Shown: positions 1 to 12,100 of the stretch, in pieces | How the letters are laid out: every line of letters starts with the position of its first letter | How positions within the stretch are numbered: position 1 is the stretch's first letter | Source of the DNA: Hemileia vastatrix | Taxonomy: Eukaryota; Basidiomycota; Pucciniomycetes; Pucciniales; Zaghouaniaceae | NCBI GenBank assembly: GCA_030280995.1 | Contig: JASXTE010000015.1 | Coordinates: 21,410,501-21,474,500, forward strand | Direction: 5' to 3' | Length of the DNA: 64,000 nucleotides | Notes under the pieces: generated by a model | Seen by the model: the letters and a program-made list of their open reading frames with translations, nothing else | Database searches by the model: none | Told to the model about the DNA's origin: nothing | Translations under genes and position numbers: made by a program

Positions 1-890
1 GGCTACTAACAAGTACTTAAAGCTTCTTTCTTTAATATGAGCTGTGTCTAAACTAATTCTACCATAAAATAGTATCTTCACCTGTTGCTTTCCTTTTTTT
101 TAGGCTTTCTTTTACTCCTACACTGACATTCTGAGCCAGATTGAACCCGATTCTTGACCTCTGCTCTTATATTAGGCCACCAGAATCTTTCCCTGACTCT
201 GCAGTATGTCTCACCTTGACCCCTATGTCCTAAATTCTCATGTAACTCCCTAAGAGTTTTCTCTTTCCTTTCCCTAGTTTGAATTACTAACTGTGGAAAA
301 GAAGATTGATTCCTCTATAAATTTCTATCTTTAATAAAATAACTGTTAGAATGCTTCTCAATGTTGTGCCAAAATATTTTATCCTAAAAATCTGGTTGAC
401 TACTACCTTCCAGATATAACCTTAACAACTCAGCTTTCCCATCAGTAGATGTGTCATCTTCACAATACTCCCCATCTCCTGGAGGTGTATTACTATCTTG
501 AATACCCCTTGATTTGTCTTCATAATCTGATTCTTTTGCTGACTCATCTGGCACACTCCTTGTTTCTACTTTGACATTAGCATTCCCTAAATCCAGTTGC
601 AGATTATCCTTGCTACAAACATCCTTTTTACAAATATTAAATCTAAGTTCTTTGCGGACATTCTACACTTCTAGTTTATCATTGTCCTGAATATTCTTCC
701 TATCATAATCATTTATTTCTACGTCCTTACAGATGCTCTTATTCTGAATCTTTGATAACAATAGTCTATTCCATTTATTTAACTCTTGTCTTCTTCAAAC
801 TCTTCTGCCTCAGAATCTACTTCTTAAAATAGCCTCCTAGATAATTAATCCGGAAACTTGAAAGAGCTCCCTGGCCTATGTACTAAATCA
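1..890 (-). pseudogene. Decayed acidic linker between RNase H and integrase of F1
   Basis: No open frame of useful length remains. By position and short matches the stretch corresponds to the acidic linker ORF of F2 at 50678-51274, which lies between RNase H and the integrase zinc finger. Reverse-strand codons are rich in Glu, Asp and Ser, as in F2. Nothing else is visible here: no RNA gene and no repeat. The assignment rests on order along the element more than on long similarity. Confidence 0.4.
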
Positions 891-894
891 AACA

Positions 895-1340
895 GAAAAA
901 ATTAATCTGTGCTACCCACCTAGTCATGGGAACATCTGGTAAACTGGGGCTACTAATCATTTGCACCAGCAACAGCACATTAACCTGCAACTCAAAATAT
1001 TTCCCCCAAAGTATCCATTGTAGCTTCTTAAGAATTTTTGCTACACCACATAACTCCAACTTAGATTGAAAGTAACTAGACTACACTTTAGTGAAAGTCT
1101 TGGATTCATAAAGGACAGGTCTATTATTACATTCATCATCCTCTTGTATCAAAACTGCACCTACAACAGACACACTAGAATCCACACTAGAGTAATTTTT
1201 CCATTACCTGGTCCATACTCCAATCTTTTCCTACAATCCTTTTCAACAACTCAAATTACTCTTCACACTCCTCTGTTCAATCCCACACAACATAATTTCT
1301 TGTTAATTGCCTTAATGGTGAAGACAACAAGGCAAAATCA
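895..1340 (-). pseudogene. RNase H relic of F1
   Basis: The reverse strand matches the F2 RNase H region (51293-51520) at nucleotide and protein level. Both carry the stretch that in F2 reads LCGVAKILKKLQ, followed by a segment ending in TRWVAF. In reverse transcriptases of this type the domain degrades the RNA strand of the RNA:DNA hybrid. No continuous frame survives, so this is non-functional. The plus-strand ORFs that overlap it have no support. Confidence 0.55.
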
Positions 1341-1629
1341 CAAATGAACATTCTCACATAGGTGCAAATACCCAAAAAAACCCTATCTTCCATAGTATTT
1401 CTTGGTCTTGGCCATGTGAGCACCTTGTTTTTCATCTTTTCTGCAATAATTCTTTCCTTCCTACATACAACGGTATTAAAAATATCTAGCACTAGTATGC
1501 AACACAAACATTTTGTCCCTGAGACCCTAAATCCTGCCTCTTCTATCCTAAATAGTACCCTTTCAAGAGTAACAGCATATTCCCAAATAAACCTCCTAAT
1601 TTATGAGTTCTCCTCTAGAACCTCCACAT

Positions 1630-2779
1630 CATAATCACTGGCTGGTTCTTTTACACCACCTTCATCAATGAAGATTCCCACATGCTCTGGGATTTCATCC
1701 TGTAATATTCACATCATCTGCACCTGATGCACTGCCACTGAATTTGTAGAACCCTGCAGTAACCTTGTCAGCATAAAGTTCCCCAATGGAGTTTCAAACG
1801 TAGTCATTGGTCTCAACAACATATCCAACTTGCGCTCATCATATCCTCCCATTATATCCCATAATCCATAACATGCGCATCACGCAAAAGAATCAACAAA
1901 TACCTCTGGAGTTGGTGGTAACCCTGTGTCTTTAACTTTAACCTTGTTAATTTCTCTCAAGTAATGAACAACCCTTAACTTTCCATTATGCTTGACAAAA
2001 CAAAATACTGGACTTGAGTAACTAGACATCAACTGTTTGTAAAATACAGACCTTAATCTTTCCCTTATTAGCTTTGTATATTTTTCCCTTATTGCTGCTT
2101 GTATTGGAAAAGCCTTCCTATTCGACATGGCATGCGGTATTACTTGAACAATATAAGGTTTACCATAAGAGTGTTATAAAAAACCTCTTACCTCCTCTGA
2201 AAATGCAATAGCCTTTTCTGTAAGAACCATAACATGTTATAATAACTTCTTTTCTTCCTGAGATAACCAATCTTCTGGTCCAAAATTAACCATCTGAAGC
2301 ATTTCCATTGTGATTCTACTAGTAGGTATAAATTCTGGTGGAAACTTTGTTAAAGGAGTATCATAAGGATTCTTAAACAGTGCCGGCCTCTGCATAGGAT
2401 AATTCATATCCTGCATTGGAAAATTAACTGGTTTATTTTTGAGGGCTACTAGTTTATACTTTGATACACAACAGTGCCTGCTGCTTCCTTCATTAATTAA
2501 AATTAAACCCTTCCTGAAATAACTACAGGGTGTACCTACATCCTCTTTTTGTCTTTTCTTCTTAATATAAGTATAACAAAATACATAATCAAATAAATTA
2601 AAAAGCATAGGTATAGTACATTCTACTGTAGTATAACCAAGACACCTATGAAGTGCTGCTTTACATATCCCCTCTTGTTGGACTGACTGGTAACTATCCA
2701 GGTTCATCTCATCTTGGGAGATAGAAATCCCTAAAATACTAGTCCCTAAATAAAATGTTGGAGCCTTCCTAGTGGTCAC
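1630..2779 (-). pseudogene. Reverse transcriptase relic of F1
   Basis: Reverse-strand blocks read, in order: VNFGPEDWLSQEEKKLL, HSYGKPY, SSYSSPVFC, NGKLRVVHYLRE, CYGLWDIMGGYDER and GIFIDEGGVK. These are the fingers and palm of the FIDDGG reverse transcriptase lineage, and each has a counterpart in F2 (51967-52833). The first palm Asp survives in DIMGGY; the second motif reads FIDE instead of FIDD. Stops separate the segments at 2237-2779 and 1880-2128, and a further break follows near 1880. The protein would have copied element RNA into DNA inside particles; it can no longer do so. Confidence 0.75.
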
Positions 2780-2916
2780 CCAATTTCATCATCTGAGACT
2801 TCCTCATAAATCTCTATTTCTTTCTCCAACCTGGCAGCTAACTTTCCAAACCACCATCCTTAGGCGCTACTAAGACTGCTGTCACTGGAATACCATCATC
2901 ACCCATAATCCTAATT

Positions 2917-3738
2917 TCAATAGTTTTTAAAACAATAATCAATAGTTTCAGAATAATCCATTAAAAATGGTGTGCCTAAAACTGGTTTAAATGTACCCAT
3001 TAGAACATAAAAATGTATATCCCTTGTTGCTCCCACAACTCTAGTGTGCACATACTCTTCTGCTCCTATAGCAGGCAACCTTCCTCCACCGATTCCTGTG
3101 ACAGTACTTTTACCACCTTTTACTGGAAGACCTAGCTCCACAGCATCATTCACTGAAAACACATTTATTTGTGAACCTGTGTCAACTAACACTCTAATCT
3201 GCTTACCATGTACAGTAATTGTTGAATACCCTAAAGGACCTGAATTATTTGGAGCCCTTGGCAGTCCCACAACTGGCTGAAATAACTGCTCTCCTGCTTT
3301 AAACTCACTGAAATTAGATACCCTTTTCTTACTGCACTTATCCACAATTCCATTTGCTACGTCTGGCACTACTGCTTTCAGTACCCCCAATGGAACCAAA
3401 ACTTTAGTTTTTAAACACCGCTCAACTAAATTCTCAGCTACATTAGGAAAGTCAGTGTGAGCTGGGCGCTGCATCCTCCACTTAGGTTTAGTCAACTTTT
3501 CACCAGCTTTTTCTCTTCCAAGTGGGCTCTTTGGAGTATTATTCCTTGCTCTTGGAATTCCCTCTGCTGGAACTGATCTTTTCAGAGTTACCTCTGGGTT
3601 CTCTATCATTGCAGGTTGCTCTTCTGCCTGATGATCCATACCATACCCAAAAGATTCCACGCCATCAATTTCAATATCCTCTATAGGCATAGGTGTATTC
3701 TCCCTTGTAGTATAAACTACTACCTCAATATCTTCCAT
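2917..3738 (-). pseudogene. Retropepsin-like aspartic protease segment of F1
   Basis: An open stretch of 273 codons, acidic at its N-terminus (EDIEVVVYTTRE) and ending in a retropepsin fold. The signature VLVDTGSQINVF keeps the catalytic DTG triad. GIGGGRLPAIGAEE and VLGTPFLMD correspond to the flap and C-terminal hydrophobic-Gly region. The F2 counterpart (53553-54308) has lost the Asp. The protease would mature the Gag-Pol precursor. It lies upstream of the RT segment in the same orientation, as expected. Its first ATG is probably not a native start, because a related frame (3760-3969) continues upstream after a stop. Confidence 0.7.
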
Positions 3739-4363
3739 ATTTGCATACTTGGTACCAGCTCATCTTGGCCTACTAATAGTTAGAGGGGCCATTTTCTTGT
3801 GCTTTGGTTCAAACATTTCCAAGCGTGATTCAGTAAGTGGTGCTGAAACTGCTCCTTCTTTTATTTTAAAGTCCAAAACCACCCAAATAACTGAAAAAGT
3901 AACTGATTTCACGTCCTTTCCCTTCTCTTTAGCCTTTTGCTCCTTGCCCTTGCTTGACTTTCCCTCCATAGACTTTTATTAATATGATTGATGACCTTTG
4001 CTCTAATCCCTCAATCCTTATCCATGACAAGTTTTGTTCCATCCTATAGCATCAGTTCTTTACCCGCTTCAAAAACAACATTATCTTCCTTATCCTTTTG
4101 AAGCGCATTACACTTCATCCTAGAAAGACCTTCTTTGCCACATTAATAACATATTATTAAAGAAAACATCAATAGTTAAGGAGTAAATTGGGGCTTTAGT
4201 TTAGCCTCTCCACTCAACTTCTTTTCCAACTCTTTGATTCTTGCCATTACAGAATTGAATCCTGTTACACCACTTTAACTTTTGGAGTTGTCACTGAAGA
4301 AGGTGATCTAGAGCTAGGCAAAACTTCTATCACCTCTACATCCTCGAAAGAAACTCTAGTGGC

Positions 4364-4749
4364 TCAGCACTCTACCCGACGCAGCTTCATTTCTGCTTCT
4401 ACAGCCATTTTCACTTCCTCAAATCCTGGATACTTATAATCTCCATTCCTCTTTCTAACCAGTTTCCCTTCATTATCAAGGCGCTTTTTTGTCCAAACTT
4501 GGATCTCAGGAGCTACCGCCTCACAAAACCAAGGTAATGACACACTAGTATCACTAAATTCCTTGTTACTGACCAAATAATCCACAACCTGATCAAATTA
4601 TTGTTAATAATTTTAAAAATCTTTAGGGTCTCTGATACCCCCTCTAGCCTTTGCCTTATTCATCAAGACATTCAGGTCTTTAATTGTGTACCTAGTTTCT
4701 TCCATAAGTTTAGACCATCTTTTTAACATTTGTGCTTTTAACGCCATCC
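4364..4749 (-). pseudogene. Gag N-terminal relic of F1
   Basis: The reverse-strand start at 4749 (ATG GCG TTA) opens a short basic and hydrophobic protein. After several in-frame stops near 4600 it continues as the segment DYLVSNKEFSDTSVSLPWF and ends at 4364. This resembles the Gag N-terminal domain of the FIDDGG lineage, but I recognise it mainly by position upstream of the protease. A Lys-rich piece at 3760-3969 may be the Gag C-terminus. Gag would form the particle shell. Confidence in Gag identity is moderate. Confidence 0.45.
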
Positions 4750-4954
4750 GGTGTAGACAATCCTATAGTACTAGCTATAGGTCTTGACCAAGGGAGTTGG
4801 AGAGAACCCAGAGAGAAAATCCCCTGTCCCTTTAGAAAAACAAAGTGAGATTTACCTGCTACAGTAAATTAGTTCCAGTTTGCTAAAGCCCCTTTTCCAA
4901 AAAAATTGACTGCCTGATCAGCCAAGAAAGTAGTCTCTAGACAGACTATCAAAC

Positions 4955-5031
4955 CAATTAATTTACTTAAGTTTATCTTATTTTAAGAATAAGAAATACT
5001 CAGTCCTAGGGATATCTAGGCTGAAAATGTC
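4955..5031 (-). repeat. Fragment of a B-type LTR terminus
   Basis: About 75 bp ending TACTCAGTCC...TAGGCTGA closely match the end of the B LTR (near 19830-19895), including the shared TTATCTTATTTTAA block. The rest of the LTR is missing, so this is a truncated relic, probably captured next to F1. Its terminal CTGAAA also differs from the usual CTGACA. Confidence 0.6.
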
Positions 5032-5807
5032 TCTATCACTAGCCATGGCATCCTCAAGTACATATCATACTCTTGCCTTATATTCTGGTATGCACTTTCC
5101 TTTCTCTCTGATCACTGTGGTTCATATTTTCATACCTACCCTAAAAAAATTGTGTGCAGAAAGTCTACTTTTAATGGGATTTTGAAGGCCCCTTAGTTGT
5201 GCTTCCGTAACCATCCTTCATAGTAATCCCATTTTTCTACTTGATGCTAACTGAGACACTTGCTGTGTTACTGAGAGATTTTCTGCATTCCTGCTAGATG
5301 TGTACCACAACACCTAGTGTGGTACAATTTTAATTTTTTTCTTTTTATTTCTCTGTAAAAACTTGTTAGAAATAAAACAGTCTGTGGCCTAACATTCCAG
5401 TGGGGCTTGTACATTTGTTGTGGAATCAAGGGTCATTAAGGGAAAGTCTAGTATAATGCAATTATCATTTACTTCAATTGGCTTCAATGCTGATAATTCT
5501 TCTACTAATTCCCCCTTATCCTTTACCTCTAATCTACTTAAGGAGGGAAAAACCTTTAATCCTGAGCACTTTCTTTTACCTGCTCCTTTCTTGTGCTATC
5601 CGCTACCTCACTAACCCTTATTTTTCCCCTACACTCCCTTTCCAGATGACCACCACTCCCACATCAGAGTCAAAGCACTATACTCACATGCCTTAGATAT
5701 CCCTCATCAGATAACCCTTTTTTCCTACTAGAGCTGTGTGAATTTACTGCATTTATGTCCATGGCATTTGGGTCCCTGACACTGGCCCCACTTGATGAGG
5801 CATAGTT
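5032..5807. other. Gene-poor stretch
   Basis: No credible coding frame. It holds a small inverted repeat (GTACCAC at 5302-5308 and GTGGTAC at 5319-5325). The predicted short plus-strand frames at 5420-5696 overlap each other and have no recognisable domain. It probably belongs to decayed LTR or flank sequence of F1 or of the neighbouring gag relic. Confidence 0.5.
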
Positions 5808-6500
5808 TCATTGCTGAAAAGTGCCACTCCAACCATCCATTTGCTGATGTTTAAACTTTTTATCAATTTGGATGGCCAGCTCCATGAGCACTTGGAGGGA
5901 GTTTGGACAAGTGTGACTGATTAGGGCATTCCTGATTTTTTGTGAGAGCCCATTTCTGAAGTGAAACATGAGTGCTCCTTCTCCCCATGTTTTAGCGTAG
6001 CTGGAATGGCCCCGTAGTTCTGACACATACCTGGAAACAGAGTGTTTCTGCTGCAAATGGTTGATAGCATTCTCTGAGGTTTCCAAATGCGAGTTCAAAA
6101 GCTTCCATGAGCTTATGGAAAGTTGTTTCCAACTCTGCATTTACAAGGAGTTCCTTTGTATATAGCCTTGCCTAGTGTGCTTCCTCATCTGTGAGGTAAG
6201 AGATTTAAAATTCAGTTTTAGATTGCCCATCTTGAAACTTCTTTCTTTTGAGAAAGACATAAATTTTTACCTGTGATGCTGACTGATCCGCCTGGGGGCT
6301 TTGCTTCACATTGAAGATTTCTTGTACCACAATATTTAGGCCTTTGACAAGTGGCACTGGTGTCATAGGCGGTACCCATGCCTCAACTTCAGTGGGGCCA
6401 CAATATGAGGCCTTTCTTCCACTAGAAGTTCCATGATTCTGGTGTTTTGTTCTTGCATTGCAGAAAGGGTTGCTACATCAGGTTGAACTGAGGGTTTCAT
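5808..6500 (-). pseudogene. Gag relic of a third Ty3/Gypsy family (H)
   Basis: A start at 6500 (MKPSVQPDVATLSAM) leads into a helical Gag-like protein. The part ending at 5808 contains the retrotransposon Gag-core pattern: AINHLQQKHSVSRYV, then ALMFHFRNGLS, then a C-terminal helix with LMELAIQIDKKF. Frame changes near 6400 and 6180 and a stop break it. This Gag type differs from those of A/B/C/E and of F1/F2, so it marks another family. Element A inserted about 66 bp upstream of its start codon, which may explain why nothing more of it is nearby. Confidence 0.65.
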
Positions 6501-6561
6501 TGTTCTTTAGTAGTGTTCCAATTAAGATTGGACAAAATGTTAAGACCTAAGAAGGAGGACT

Positions 6562-6566
6562 ACTAC
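6562..6566. repeat. Target-site duplication of element A (ACTAC, left copy)
   Basis: ACTAC immediately precedes the left LTR at 6567 and is repeated exactly at 16291-16295, immediately after the right LTR. Five base pairs is the usual integrase stagger for Ty3/Gypsy elements. This fixes both ends of A. Confidence 0.95.
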
Positions 6567-8066
6567 TGTCAGGCTAAGGTCAAGTACAAGGACGTGAACT
6601 AGCTTGAATAGTCAGTTGTCTAGAAGATTTTAATGGTCTTATATGAATACTGTAGTTTTAATCCACTAAGTTGTAAAATATAATTAAATATAAAGGTCTC
6701 AGTAATAAAATTCTCACTATTCTCATATATGGCTTACAATCTTTATAGTTGGTAGAAAAATAGATTATATAAATTCAGATACTATTCAAAAGTCTTATAA
6801 AAGTACTAATTGATATGTATTGTAATTGGTTTGGTTATATTGGTTAATTGTAATGATAAAGAATGCAGAAATACAACCCAAAAACCTCCTCCTTTTATAC
6901 ACACTGAGTTCCCCAATGATTCCCTTGATGTACCACCCAATACACAGTTAATCATGCCTCTAAACAACTAATAGACATTCCCATCAACATTCCCAGTGAC
7001 CCATGACATAATTAGAAGAGTAATAACCGCCAAAATCCTGAAATAATAAGGGAAATCCATCAAAATTAAAGAAAAAGACAAAAAGAGAGTATATGCGTAT
7101 AAAACAATAATATTAAGGACTAAAGGAGACTTTTTAAGGTTAATAATAGCTTAATAATAAGGGGGATTGACTGTAGAAATAATGGGGCTAATCCTGACAT
7201 TATACTACGTGAAATTCCCATTCAAAAATAACCAAAATTGACTGAGAAACCACCCAAAAACTTAAAAAAGAGCGTGAGATGTGGGGTAACTACATGCAGT
7301 TCTTGGCAGGCGCTTTCACGGTTAAATCCTTGACTAAAATTAGGCGAATTTAAGCTTGGTGATGAAATAAAGTGCCAAGAGTGAGGTTATTAATGAAATT
7401 AGTGCATATAAACAGGGTCAATGCATTATTAATTAAGCTAGGACACTAAATAAGCGCCTGTCGCCTATTTTAGTGTGTTTCCCCACAGTGGGCGTAGAAT
7501 GTGGGGTAATTATAGTGTGAAAAAGCTAACTTTGCTAAAAATGAAGCTATTCACACGGGAAAAAAGCAGGCAGTATGTGGCCAGTACACAGAAGCCATTT
7601 CTGGCATAAAAAACACCAAATTTGAAAAGTGTTATTTTTATGCATTTAAATAGCCAAATCAATAGTTCTAAATGAGCCCAATTGATCTGTCAAAGCGCAA
7701 TTTTGATATTCTCAATTTTATAGCGCATATAGTCAACTTTTAAGTGAAATAAAGCGCATTTCTTGTTTTTTGCATAAAACAATGAATATAACAGCTTTAA
7801 GTGTACTTAAAAATTATGTAGCCTTATACTTAAGGTTCTTAAGATTACCCTAACATACTCCAACTTAATATTAAGTACATAAGACCTATAAAAGGTGGAT
7901 ATATGCGTGTATATAAGGTGTTATAATGGCATTTTTTGTGTATTATCATAATTTTACTTATGTATACTATTTGTGTACTCTCATTTATTATTCCCATGTA
8001 TAGTTCATGTGTTTAACATAACTTATAGTTACTTTTTACTCAGTCCTGGAGATATACAGGCTGACA
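6567..8066 (-). repeat. Left (3') LTR of element A
   Basis: 1500 bp, bounded by TGTCAGGC and CAGGCTGACA, flanked on the left by the ACTAC duplication and on the right by the polypurine tract. For the minus-strand element this is the 3' LTR. A TATA box in reverse orientation (TATAAAAGG, complement of 6891-6899) matches those in the other two copies of this LTR. Confidence 0.95.
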
Positions 8067-8077
8067 CTCGCCCACCC
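8067..8077 (-). promoter_or_regulatory. Polypurine tract of element A
   Basis: Read on the minus strand the bases touching the 3' LTR are GGGTGGGCGAG. A purine run directly upstream of the 3' LTR primes plus-strand DNA synthesis in LTR elements. B and C have closely similar tracts in the same place (GGGTGAGGGAG, GAGTGAGGGAG). Confidence 0.8.
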
Positions 8078-8247
8078 AAAAAAACAATAAAAAAAATGAT
8101 AAGTTATACATTTTATTTTATTTAATTTGTAATTTTCAGGTATTCAGAATAAATCTGTAGCATTAAAGATTCAACTTTAAAGAAATAAAACATAATAAAA
8201 TATTATGAGTACTGGTTTTTTAACCCCTCAGCTGGTTGAACAGAAAT

Positions 8248-9186
8248 TTATTTCTGTTTAAATTTTTTAAGAAGGGTGGATAAATTAGAAATTTCTTTTT
8301 CAGGTATCCATTTATCAAATTCATTTGATTTCCCTTTAAATCTTAGTAAATACTCAGTTCCTTTTTCTTTAGTAAGGATTCTTTTCTTGAGTATTTTTTC
8401 AATCTCTGCTTTTTCCACAATTTCTTCAGGTTGCTTTTTAGGCCTTCCCCTTCTTTTTGGAAATAAGTCAGGATCATTTGCATGGTAAGGTTTCAATAAT
8501 GAGATAGGGAAAACTGGATGTTTCCTATCATATGGAGCATATAATATGACTTCCACTGCATTATTCCCAACCATTTTATTTACTACAAAAGGTCCTACAA
8601 AGGGATCCTTTAATTTAACATTACCTTGTAAGTTAAAATGTAGTGTTGATATGAGGACTTCATCTCCCTTTTTAAATTCAAATTCTTTATGAGATTTGTC
8701 CCACCTTTTCTTTTCATATTCAAATGCTTTTTGGATGCATTCTTCTGCATGCTTTCTACACATTTGTTGCATATGAATAAAGGATTTAGTGCCAGGGTGT
8801 ATATCCAACCTTGGTAGTTTATTTAAAAGATTTACTGGGGTATTTGGTACATATCCCAGCCAGAGTTCAAATGGTTTCTTCTCTGTTACAGAATGAGTTG
8901 TGCTGTTATAAGCAAATTCAAGGCCAGGAATTAATTTTACCCAGTCATGTGTGAATTTCTCATTGTCTTTGTATTCTAATCCAAAGGCACAATATCTTCT
9001 GATCATGTCTTCTAGAGTTTGTATCATCCTCTCAGCCAGCCCATCAGTTTGTGGATGGTGTGCTGTAGACAATTTTAATTGACAACCTGATACTTCCATC
9101 AAAGATGTCCAGAACTCTGAAGTAAATTTAGGATCTCTGTCAGAGATTATGGCTTTGGGGAACCCAGCAGTATTCATCATCTGAGT
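8248..9186 (-). CDS. Element A Gag-Pol, C-terminal part: integrase core end and chromodomain
   Basis: This continues the frame of 9187-13608 after a TAG codon that replaces the second Trp of the LWW motif seen in B and C (A reads LW then stop, then TQMMN). It holds the rest of the integrase: the second catalytic Asp in IISDRDPKF, the Glu in HPQTDGLAERM, and an SH3-like C-terminal domain with GDEVLISTLHFNLQG. The last 60 residues, EIEKILKKRIL then EYLLRFKGK and FDKWIPEKEIS, form a chromodomain. Chromodomains of this group bind modified histone tails and steer integration into heterochromatin. The nonsense codon would cut off the catalytic core, so this copy is probably defective. Confidence 0.88.
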   Translation of the reverse strand, partial: TQMMNTAGFPKAIISDRDPKFTSEFWTSLMEVSGCQLKLSTAHHPQTDGLAERMIQTLEDMIRRYCAFGLEYKDNEKFTHDWVKLIPGLEFAYNSTTHSVTEKKPFELWLGYVPNTPVNLLNKLPRLDIHPGTKSFIHMQQMCRKHAEECIQKAFEYEKKRWDKSHKEFEFKKGDEVLISTLHFNLQGNVKLKDPFVGPFVVNKMVGNNAVEVILYAPYDRKHPVFPISLLKPYHANDPDLFPKRRGRPKKQPEEIVEKAEIEKILKKRILTKEKGTEYLLRFKGKSNEFDKWIPEKEISNLSTLLKKFKQK

Positions 9187-12100
9187 CTACCATAGTAACG
9201 CCAAGTCTTTAGCAGATACCTCTTTATGGGTAGGGATAAACTTACACATTTTTGTTAATCTATCCACTATTACCCAGCAAGATTTGAAACTTTCTTTTCC
9301 TGCTAATGGCAAGCCAGTTACAAAATCCATGTTTATAATTTCCCATGGAGCTTTTGGCTGCTCTATTTGTTGTAACAACCCAGCTCTCTTCCCAGTTAAT
9401 CTTTTAGATTTCTGACAAGAGTCACATGTTTCAATGTATTTTTGTACATCCTCTTTCATGTTTATCCACCAGGCTGTATTTTTAACTCTGGTTAATGTTT
9501 TGTTAAAGTCAAAATGACCAGCTAAGATGTCATCATGACAAGTACTCAACATTAACTCTTTCATAGAAGGTGGTATTACTATTACATTGCTTAATTTTTT
9601 CCTGTAATATATATATCCATCTTCAATTGATAGTTTACCTTTTTCCAACGCATTTTTATACTTTGGAGGCAAGGTTTTAATTAATGCACTCATGGAGGCA
9701 TTTGTTGGATCATTAAGAATGGTAGATAGCTTAGACAAATCTTTATCAGATGAATAATTTTCCAATATAGTTTGCATAAACTCTTCTTCTAAATCCACTA
9801 TATAAATCCCAAATATATGTATAACCTCATTTTCAGGTACATAAGCTGGAATGTCAGCATCATTTGGCAAAGGACTTCTGGATAATAAATCCACATTTGA
9901 ATGCAATGTTCCTGCTCTGTGAGTGATTGTCATTCTTCCTCTGTACTCTTGTACAGCTAGTTGCCATCTAAACATGTGCCTATTAGGTGTTTTCATGTTT
10001 AGTAATGATTTTACTGCACTGCAATCTGTTATAAGTTCAAACTTCTGGTCTTCCAGATAGTAATGAAGTTTCTCCAAAGCCCACACCACGGCTAAACATT
10101 CTAGCTGTGTGGCACCATACCTTAATTCTGTCTTTCTCAAGGTTCTGGATATATAACAGATAACTACTTCAGATAATTTTCCATTTATTATCTGTTTTTG
10201 CTGTAAGGCAGCACCCAAACCTATGAAACTTGCATCAGTATACAAGATAAAAGGTAGGGTGAAATCTTGCAGTCCCAATATTGGAGCTGACATTAAACAT
10301 TCCTTTAATTTATTAAAGGCGTGCTGTCTTTCATTATTCCAAATGAAAGCTTCATTCTTCCTGATTAATGTTGTTAAAGGGGCTGCAATGGATTGGTAAT
10401 TTTTAATATATTGTCTATAATATCCACACATACCCAAAAAACTTTGAACCTCTTTTACATTTTTAGGTATCCCAATGTTTTTAATTGCTGCCACTTTATT
10501 CTGGTCAACACAGATTTGTAATCCAGATACAACATGTCCAAGTACTTTCAAGGATTGAAATCCAAACTTACATTTCTTTAATGCAATAGTCATATTAATT
10601 TCATCCATTTTTTGAAAGACTCTTTTCAGGTGATTTAAATGTTCATCATATGTTTTTGAAAACACTATGATGTCATCAATATAGACCAATAGCCATCCTT
10701 CAACCATTTCCTGATGAAAAACATTATCCATCAATTTTTGGAAGACTGAAGGGGCATTCTTTGGGCCAAATGGCATTCTCACATACTTATATATACCCAT
10801 ATGTGTGGTTATTAATAAGTAATTTTGAGAATTTCTTTCCACAGGAATCTGGTGGTAACCCTTGTTCCCATCCAGACAGGAAATATATTTTGCTCCTTGT
10901 AAGGTAGCATGGATAGAAGCTATCCTTGGTAGAGGGTAAATATCATCTACTGTATATGTATTCAGAGCTCTATAATCACCGCATAATCTTGCCTTATCTT
11001 TTTCATAAGAGATTAATACTGGTGAAATGACACAATACTTAGGTGTTGTGTCCACTTTTTCAACAATACCCATTTCCAACAACAATTTTATATTGTCTTC
11101 AATATCTTTCCTTTTTGCAGGAGATGCTGGGTAAGGTTTCTTTTTTAAACTGCCAGGAATATTATCCAGATCACAGCTTAAAGAGATTTTCATCTCATGG
11201 TCTTTGACCAATCCTAGTTCATTTGAGCCATGAGCAAATGCCATAGGATATGCTTTAATCAATCTCAAAATATCTTCTTCTTCAATTTTTGAGAGTTGAG
11301 GACTGAAAGAGGCCTTTTGGATTTCATTTTCCAATTCACCCACTTCATTGGTGGTTCTTCCACCTTGCAGTTGTTCTTCTCTAGGAGAAATGGTATATAC
11401 TGAATTTTCAGAACATATTTTGAATTTTCTTTTACCATTCACCCCTATGGTGAAACAACTGTTTGCAGGATCTAGTTTAATGCCAAATTTTGTCAATAAA
11501 TCATTGCCAATAATAAACCAATCACTACAATTATTATTATCCATTACTACAAATTCACAAACTGCTCTAACATATCCATTATTATATTTAAAGAATACAG
11601 CAGTTTTGTATTTGCCAATTGGATTTAATACTGAACCAAAACCCCTCCAGTTCTTTGTCTGAACAGGTTCTAGTTTTTCCTGGTACTTACTATCAAGTTT
11701 CATTAATGTATTAAGTGAAACTACACTACCTGCAGCCCCAGTGTCAAGAATGGCATTCATTTCTTTTCCACATATGATAATAGGTGCTCTGATAGGTGTT
11801 ATTTTGTAAGTATCATGTGATACATCTTTAATTATTTCAGCTTCCTCTATAGAAGTTAAAGATGTGTCTGTATGAGGTATAGCATCATTCAGGAACATTA
11901 TATCCTGTTCTAATACAAATATCTCATTTTCATCATCACTGTAAGATATGTTACTCTTGCAATCCTCACTGGATTCCACATTCTCATCTTCATGATTACT
12001 AGGTTCAGAATTCTGTGAGGTTTCAATAACATTTATTCTTTTCTTACACGTGTGACCTTTAACCCAAGGTTCATTACATTTGTAACAAGTGTTATTTTCT

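Larger units (their letters stand above)
1..4749 (-). mobile_element. F1: decayed Ty3/Gypsy-type element, FIDDGG reverse-transcriptase lineage, truncated by window edge
   Basis: Reading leftwards from about 4749 are a Gag-like segment, an aspartic protease, a reverse transcriptase and an RNase H relic, the same order as in F2 (48363-54732). The two copies are clearly related; for example both have SSYSSPVFC and NGKLRVVH in the polymerase. Several stops and frame changes break the polyprotein, so it is a relic. The integrase would lie beyond the left edge. No LTR pair can be defined: a leader-like segment (about 4750-4957) is shared with 28880-29020, and a B-type LTR end lies at 4955-5031. Confidence 0.8.
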